Shown: one piece after another, positions 58,351 to 64,000 of the stretch
How positions within the stretch are numbered: the first letter of the stretch is position 1
Layout: every line of letters begins with the position of its first letter
Assembly (NCBI RefSeq): GCF_022581195.2
Contig: NC_061467.1
Coordinates: 9,982,001-10,046,000 of the forward strand
Length of the DNA stretch: 64,000 bases
Direction of reading: 5' to 3'
DNA from: Helicoverpa zea
Taxonomy: Eukaryota; Arthropoda; Insecta; Lepidoptera; Noctuidae
Program-made: the position numbers and the translations under genes
Notes under the pieces: model-generated
Seen by the model: only the letters and a program-made list of their open reading frames with translations
Database searches by the model: none
What the model was told of the DNA's origin: nothing

Positions 58351-60068
58351 TTTTTTTTGGATTTGTGCTCCATTACTGTTTCTAAACCCCACCCAATTAT
58401 TATTTTTTTAATATATTCAATGTACAGACACAGTTTTTTTACAGATTTATTATATGTATAGATTGCTAAAAAAAGGAATCATGGCACAATAATATAATTG
58501 GCACTAATTGAATTTAGTAATCTGTCGTGCTGACTGAATTAACGTCACTAACTATTACTGAGAAGGCAAAGATGGTTTTATTGTCTTCAACGCAAATTCT
58601 GATTCAAGAATTCCAAGCCGTTGACAGATTAAGTTTTTTGACATGATATTCTATGCTACCCAATTAGGATGACTCCAAAATGTTTTTCTTGAGGAATTTA
58701 ACTTAATATCATTAAAATTTAAGTTGCAAACATGTTCATTTTAAGTAAACTGGAGTGTAAGGAACAAATTATAACATTAACACGGACTTTAATTTTGGCA
58801 TTCCAACAACATACATTGCCTCCTAAGTTTGGTAATGGTATGTGCTCGACAACTAGATCAACGCAGTGTATGTTGATGTTTTGTCAAATTAGAATCATTT
58901 CAATAAAAAAACCTTCAACCTAGGCAAAGACGATTTTAAGTTAAGTTCCTTTAAATTTAAATTACTTCCAGTTTTACCTTGAGTTTCTTTAAATTAACAT
59001 TTTTTTAAGCTATTTAATTTGTATTATTTGTCACATTGCTACAGTTGGTTGGAACTATCATATTTAACTGTTTAGTGATAAAAATAACGTGGTAACCTGC
59101 AATCACCAAAAAAGGTTTAGGCTGGTCCTAATTGTATACTGTTGTGACTTAGCATGTAACGATACCATGGAGGTAAATAGCAATCTAGATTTTTTTGTTT
59201 CTAAACCTAACACGCTACGGGAAACAAAAGTAGGTATGTTAAATTTTGTGTTATAATAGTTGGACACGCGATTTGTTGGTTTAATATAGTGTTTTTTGCT
59301 GGCCAACATCTTAATTAGTGCGGTATACTAGATCCTTAGCGTTGGTGCTAGAATTAGGCATAGTAACAAGACCATTTGAAATAAATTATGATAGCTTACC
59401 ACTAAGCACATTTTCTTGGGCAGGTCAATTAACTGGTTTCCCTGTTAGTTTTAGTCTAATATCATAAAGGCTCATAAATATCGGCCTATGTGTGTGTGTT
59501 TGTTACTTCTTTACGACTAAACGTGGAAGCAGGAAGCAGGTAAAACCATAGGTGGAAGTTAGTGCTATAAACGCTGAAGGTGTCTCATGTACAAATAGAT
59601 GTCATTGACAACGATTTACCTGTATGTCAAAAGAACGAAACCATTACCAAAACGAGTCCTAACGATAACAATTTTGATGCAAAACTGCATGATTATTGCT
59701 CTAAAAATTAAATTATCCTACTTCTTATTTTTCCAAAAAGTAGGTAAGTACCTGTGCATAAATGTTAAAGCGCAATAAACTTACGATGTCTATCGATTGA
59801 TATCGATAAGTATGGATTTATCTCGATTTGATGCATCGACTTGTCTTAATTGCATCTTCGAAGTGTCAACAGGTTGATAAGCCAAGGAAGTTGCATTCAT
59901 TCAACTCTTATCTATGGATAAAAATCACGTTCATGAATGGACTTTGGAATAGGTACCTACCTATATTTTTGTGTTTTGTTGTTTTTATCTTATTTCACGT
60001 TGAAACCGACATTATCGTAGAATTGGGGTTTTCTTTCATGAATGTAGTGGTTTTCTCTTATTATGTAA
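58351..60068. other. AT-rich non-coding stretch
   Basis: No supported gene. A decayed dispersed repeat is at 59470-59565 (CATAAATATCGGCC, GTGTGTTTGTTACTTCTTTA, GGAAGCAGGTAAAACC). A perfect TATCGATA lies at 59801-59808. The ORF at 59828-60163 runs into the repeat at 60069 and is spurious. Confidence 0.4.
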
Positions 60069-60272
60069 CACTAGCCGTTTTCCCGCGGTTTCACCCGCGT
60101 CCCGTGGGAGCTACTGCCCGCACCGGGATAAAATATAGCCTATGTTACTCGCAGATAATATAGCTTTCTAATGGTGAAAGAATATTTGAAATCGGTCCAG
60201 TAGTTTTTGAGTTTATCCATTAGGTACAACCAAACAAACAAAGTTTTCCTCTTTATAATATTAGTACTTATA
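60069..60272 (+). repeat. Dispersed 'GCGGTTTCACCCGC' repeat, best copy
   Basis: Full order is preserved: ACTAGCCGTTTTCCCGCGGT, TTCACCCGCGTCCCGTGGGA, GCTACTGCCCGCACCGGGAT, AAAATATAGCCTATGTTACT, GAAATCGGTCCAGTAGTTTT, CAACCAAACAAACAAAG and the tail CTTTATAATATTAGTA. The clean ends suggest one of the younger copies. It is a non-coding, SINE- or LINE-tail-like element found throughout this window. Confidence 0.8.
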
Positions 60273-60307
60273 GACAATTGGAGGTTCATTTTAAAACCTT
60301 TACTATA

Positions 60308-60978
60308 CAGGGTGGCCCATCCATAGGCGTCCAAAAGAAAAATTTAGAAGCTCTATGCTATGGGGTATCCGAATCACCCCCATGTATGTTCAGCGATTTT
60401 TTGTAGTTTAGGAGCTAGAATTGTTTTTAATTTTTTTCCGTAATTTTCATTGCAACATTGTTTTTTCTATTTTATCTTTTTTCCCCTAACGTTTACAAAT
60501 GTTTTTTTGTGTAATTAATCATCATGATAGTAGCTAACACCTGAAAAAAAGCAGTTTGGCTAAACATTCTAGAACTTAAAAAACTAAAATTTTATCTGAA
60601 GTTCAAAATTAGAAACCTGCTTAGAAACCCCTTATTATTTTTTTTAAGCCCTTAATATTTTTGGCTACTGAACTCCAACAGTTATTTTGAACTTCAGATA
60701 AAATTTTATGTAAGTTCTAGGATGTTTAACCTAACTGCTTTTTTCAGGTGTTAGCTATTATCATGATGATTAATTACAAAAAAAACATGTGTAAACGTTA
60801 GGAAAAAAAGGTAAAATAGAAAAAACAATGTTGAAATGAAAATTACAGAAAAAAATTAAAAACAATTCTAGCTCCTAAACTACAAAAAATCGCTGAACAT
60901 ACATGGGGGTGATTCGGATACCCCATAGCATAGAGCTTCTAAATTTTTCTTTTGGACGCCTATGGATGGGCCACCCTG
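60308..60978. mobile_element. 671-bp snap-back MITE with TA duplication
   Basis: CAGGGTGGCCCATCCATAGG at 60308 is inverted at 60978. The arms pair over about 300 bp (60308-60609 and 60684-60978) around a ~74-bp loop. TA flanks both ends (60306-60307, 60979-60980), the target site used by Tc1/mariner-like enzymes. Arms include TTAGGAGCTAGAATTGTTTT and GATTCGGATACCCCATAGC in opposite orientations. No coding capacity. Such a palindrome could form a long hairpin in single-stranded DNA or RNA. Confidence 0.85.
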
Positions 60979-61432
60979 TATATTTATCTAGCTTCAAATT
61001 CAGCAAGTTGTAGCATCGTGTTGCTAAATGATCATAAAAATGCGCATTTAAAAACCTGCTAACTTCTTACTTAGTTTTCGCAAAGAAATGTTTGAATAAG
61101 ATAAAAGTGAAATATTATGACGTTATACCGTTACCAATGATGACAAGATACTCATAGATCTTCAATCAAAATTCTAATAAACAGCTAACGTGTAACGGAA
61201 CCCGCAGTAAATATCAAACGGCCATACATCTGTAGGACAATGTCAAGGTATGAACCATAGACTATATGAGCGTACTTATTAAATGCCATTGACATTCATT
61301 ACGGTACTGTCGTCGTCCTAGTATGTCAACCTATTGTTTGGGTATCGTAAACATGCATATTTTGATAGACACGGATTTTACATCACGTTATTTGTTCTTT
61401 AATATTCTTTATTATTGTGTTAAATAAAATCG
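60979..61432. other. Non-coding spacer
   Basis: AT-rich with nothing recognised. Confidence 0.45.
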
Positions 61433-61560
61433 TGTGAAACTTAGACTATAAAGTCTGAAATCACCATCCCGCATTGAGTAAGCGTGGTGATTAACGCTCA
61501 ATCCTTTTCTGTGTGAGAGGAGGCCTTTGCCCAGCAGTGGGACGATAAAAAGGTTGATGA
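61433..61560 (+). repeat. 3' fragment of the tRNA-headed SINE
   Basis: CTATAAAGTCTGAAATCACC, CCGCATTGAGTAAGCGTGGT, GATTAACGCTCAATCC, GAGAGGAGGCCTTTGCCCAG and CAGTGGGACGATAAAAAGG match the 3' ~125 bp of the SINE at 25777-26072 closely. The 5' half is missing. Confidence 0.8.
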
Positions 61561-61913
61561 TAAATAAGGCGTGTTCGATTTTTTTAGAATTTATGTCCGA
61601 TACCGGTTTATTGCGGTACCTCCTTATTCTAATGTTCGAACGATTCTTAATTTTTATTGCATAGGTAGTCAATTTTACGGCCGACATTTTTTATTACTGT
61701 CACGATGTTTTTTTGTTCTAATAAAGCTTCTAGTACTGCAATAAAATTGTACTACACCTGGTATTCCTTCTAGAACATACTTAAGCATAGATTCGGCTTC
61801 TAATCCCAAAGAATTTTGAGATTTTAACTCATGTTAGTATGGATCTAAATCCAATGTCATAATCAATGCTACGGACCTATTTATGGTCTCACGGGATGAT
61901 CAGACACAATTAC
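61561..61913. other. Non-coding spacer before the Sailor-like element
   Basis: AT-rich with no gene. The minus ORF at 61412-61687 overlaps the SINE fragment and is spurious. Confidence 0.45.
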
Positions 61914-62086
61914 TATAGTTCGGCCGTTCAGAGAATGCGTTCCTGACACATCGCGATTGAACTGACGACGTAACTTTGTAATGGCGTTGCAGTTACGATA
62001 AAAATTTTTTGCTGATTGTTTACCGTTTTAACAATTGATGAAATAAATTTAAAACAACATTATTATATCAATAATCAATGAATGTT

Positions 62087-62690
62087 ATAATTTTGGTCCA
62101 AACTGAGTGTCAAATAACTTGGTAAACAATATTTTTCTAAATCTATACTGCGCAATTACAAGGTTATGTCAGCGCTTTATATTTGTAGTGCTGTGCTAAA
62201 AATAACAGGCAAGTATCGTAATCAGTTCTTTTACAGTTATACTTATATTATAAAATAAAAGATTTGTTTTTCTTTTTTAAAATTTGAAAATAATGGACTA
62301 AAAGATAACTTTTATGAATTTAATACAGCTAATTTCAGCTAATTATTAAAAGCTTATATTAGTATCTTAAGGTAACAAACTGCGTAAGTTAAAACTTCAA
62401 TACCAATCTGTGTTTAATAATCTTAGCAAATTCGGATTTGTCTCACATAGCTTAATCTCATAGACACCAATAAGTAAGTAGCATAATATGTGCGCAGTCC
62501 TGTTTACTATATTATGTCTATGGTTTTTATTTGATTATCCGGCTTATGTTTAATGGACTTGTAGCGACATGAAACGCATACAACCTTTTCGACTCGCAAC
62601 CTTCAATAGTCATGAAGAAAAATACAATGAAGTTCAAATGTCAAATTCAAAATTTTAAATTTTCAAAATCAGATTTTCGTTGTCGCAGGC
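62087..62690 (+). other. Leader of the Sailor-like element
   Basis: AT-rich, non-coding, and absent from the MITE at 19264. It leads to the twin TATA boxes at 62698 and 62718. If the element begins at 61916 this is its 5' region. A nested insertion cannot be excluded. Confidence 0.45.
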
Positions 62691-62697
62691 GTACACA

Positions 62698-62725
62698 TAT
62701 AAATAGGGCGCCGCCCGTATAAATA
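62698..62725 (+). promoter_or_regulatory. Twin TATA boxes of the transposase gene
   Basis: TATAAATA occurs at 62698-62705 and again at 62718-62725, exactly 20 bp apart, separated by GGGCGCCGCCCG. They lie 134-161 bp upstream of the transposase ATG, a reasonable core promoter position. Confidence 0.6.
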
Positions 62726-62858
62726 AATTAGTCGACATAAATTCTTCGTGCGTAACTCATCTCCTTAAGACTGTTTCTGCTTTTCAAACTGACATCGGCG
62801 CTAAATAGGACTTCGATTGTGTTTTTTATTGCGTTCTTTTTACTTTTGGTGCATAATA

Positions 62859-64000
62859 ATGCCTAAACGTGGACAAACATTGAAAAGTGGAGCCCGTGAG
62901 TTAATCATCAAGCTGCAAGATTACTTTGAGCGGGAGCGGCAAAATTGCGGACCCCTGATACCTGTCGAACAAGTACAAGAACGCGTCTCTCAGGCGCTTG
63001 GAGTTAGCAAACGAACGATAACAAATATTAATAAAGAAAAGTTCGGCTCGACTGGCATGGAAGATAATATTTTACGTACTCCGAAGAAGAAACGTAGAAC
63101 TAAACCCGTGACAGATATTGACACCTTTGACGCCGATGCAATCAGAAATCATATATATGGTTACTATTCCAGAAATGAATATCTCAACAGGAAGAAGCTT
63201 TTGGCATCCTTAAGAGAAGCTGGACTGTTTAGGGGGGGTAAAACTGCTTTAACCAAAATCTTAAAAGATATAGGTTTTTCGTATAAAAAAACAGACAAAA
63301 GAAAAATTTTATTAGAACGATACGACGTAATTTTAAAAAGGATAAGTTTTTTGAGGGAAGCAAAAAAAATTGATAACTGGGATAATGTCGTGTTCATTGA
63401 CGAGACATGGCTAAACGCCAATCACACGGTTTCCCGTTCCTGGACGGATGATACACAAGCGTCAACGTCAAAAGTACCAATGGGTAAGGGGGCCCGTCTG
63501 ATAATATGCCACGCAGGTTCTGCAAAATACGGCTTTGTGGAGAACGCGTTACTGGCATTTCAATCAAAAACCACAAATGACTACCACGAGGAAATGAATG
63601 CCACTACATTTAAAGAGTGGTTCCAGAACGTGCTTTTGCCCAGCCTAGCAGAGCCTTCTGTAATATTCATGGATAATGCCTCCTATCACTCGGTTCAAAT
63701 ACAGAAACCCCCTACCCAAGCTAATAAAAAAGAAGAAATGGTGGCTTGGTTACAAGCAAAAGGCATTGACGCAAATATGCAGATGCTAAAAGCAGAGCTA
63801 ATTAAATTAGTTAAAGAAAATAAAGCGGCAAATGTGCGATACGAAATCGATGAACTGGCTCTGGAGTACGGTCATCGCGTTCTAAGAATTCCACCGTATC
63901 ATTGCCAATATAACGCGATCGAGCTAATCTGGGCTCAAATAAAAGGTTACGCCGCCCGCCACAATACTTCCCCGCCATTCAGCACGAAAAAGATGATGAC
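62859..64000 (+). CDS. IS630/Tc1/mariner-type transposase, DD82E (Sailor-like), partial
   Basis: From ATG at 62859 the frame is open for 380 codons to the window edge, so the C-terminus is missing. The N-terminus (residues 1-60) has a helix-turn-helix ending LGVSKRTITNINKEKFG. A basic, NLS-like PKKKRRTK lies at 75-82. A second DNA-binding region (about 90-150) contains NRKKLLASLREAGLFRGGKT. Catalytic residues are D181 (FIDETW), D272 (MDNASYH) and E355 (YNAIELIWAQIK). There are 90 residues between the two Asp and 82 between the second Asp and Glu. The 82-residue gap is much longer than the 34-41 of ordinary Tc1/mariner enzymes and matches the Sailor group as I know it. Within it, residues 293-321 (MVAWLQAKGID, LKAELIKLVKE) look like a SAP-type DNA-binding helix pair. 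It probably performs cut-and-paste at TA sites. No stop or frameshift is visible, so it may be active. Confidence 0.9.
   Translation, partial: MPKRGQTLKSGARELIIKLQDYFERERQNCGPLIPVEQVQERVSQALGVSKRTITNINKEKFGSTGMEDNILRTPKKKRRTKPVTDIDTFDADAIRNHIYGYYSRNEYLNRKKLLASLREAGLFRGGKTALTKILKDIGFSYKKTDKRKILLERYDVILKRISFLREAKKIDNWDNVVFIDETWLNANHTVSRSWTDDTQASTSKVPMGKGARLIICHAGSAKYGFVENALLAFQSKTTNDYHEEMNATTFKEWFQNVLLPSLAEPSVIFMDNASYHSVQIQKPPTQANKKEEMVAWLQAKGIDANMQMLKAELIKLVKENKAANVRYEIDELALEYGHRVLRIPPYHCQYNAIELIWAQIKGYAARHNTSPPFSTKKMM

Larger units (their letters stand above)
61916..64000 (+). mobile_element. Sailor-like (DD82E) DNA transposon, right end outside window
   Basis: The left end TAGTTCGGCCGTTCAGAGAA is preceded by TA (61914-61915). 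It matches the 60-bp terminal repeat of the MITE at 19264 at 58 of 60 positions, and similarity continues to about 62086. After a ~770-bp leader comes an open transposase frame in the same orientation. Linking the terminal repeat to the transposase is an inference from position, orientation, TA target and the deletion-derivative MITE. The right terminal repeat must lie beyond 64000. Confidence 0.7.

Noticed and set aside
57548..58385. ORFs of 134, 62 and 62 codons
   Set aside because: They run through the 122-bp minisatellite and the octamer tail of a non-coding LINE region.
59801..59808. TATCGATA, a DREF-type promoter motif
   Set aside because: A single 8-mer with no gene start nearby; expected occasionally by chance in AT-rich DNA.
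63164..63576. Two minus ORFs at 63164-63421 and 63394-63576
   Set aside because: Antisense shadows of the DD82E transposase reading frame.

Overview
This window is about 64 kb of AT-rich animal nuclear DNA, almost certainly from a moth, probably a noctuid. The evidence is the repeats: tRNA-headed SINEs ending in the lepidopteran 'CCCAGCAGTGGGACG' tail, many copies of the dispersed repeat carrying 'GCGGTTTCACCCGCG', and many palindromic MITEs. Splice signals are eukaryotic, and I see no bacterial operons, rRNA, tRNA gene or CRISPR array. The species call rests on recognising the repeats and was not checked against a database.

The window is mostly intron or intergenic sequence filled with mobile elements. 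The only likely host gene is a short, well-formed coding exon on the + strand (ATG at 23571, splice donor after 23646). About 29 kb downstream, at 52773/52774, is a good match to a recursive (ratchet) splice site, so much of 23.6-52.8 kb may be one very long first intron. A second possible exon lies at 12207-12328.

Two transposase genes are intact as far as they can be read. At 33951-36739 a three-exon gene encodes a 784-residue ISL2EU/DDE_Tnp_4-like transposase with N-terminal zinc modules, a helix-turn-helix, a DDE core and a C-terminal SWIM finger. At 62859 to the window end an IS630/Tc1/mariner-type transposase has 82 residues between its second Asp and its Glu, the spacing of the Sailor (DD82E) group, with a SAP-like insert filling the gap. 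Its left terminal repeat starts at 61916. A 227-bp MITE at 19264-19490 has the same end and the same first ~170 bp, so it looks like an internal-deletion derivative of that element.

The most unusual structure is a 2.19-kb foldback element at 27724-29913. Its near-identical inverted arms are built from 140-bp tandem units, each with a perfect TGACGTCA octamer, and they enclose a core of diverged ~150-bp tandem repeats with no gene. Other non-autonomous elements are at 197-819 (nested inverted repeats), 2534-2934 (hAT-like), 8984-9337 (Harbinger-like, TTA duplication), 16373-16560 and 60308-60978 (671-bp snap-back, TA duplication). A SINE at 25777-26072 has a perfect 11-bp target-site duplication. 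A 5'-truncated LINE is at 37505-38119 (-), and LINE 3' ends with a 122-bp minisatellite are at 56905-58350.
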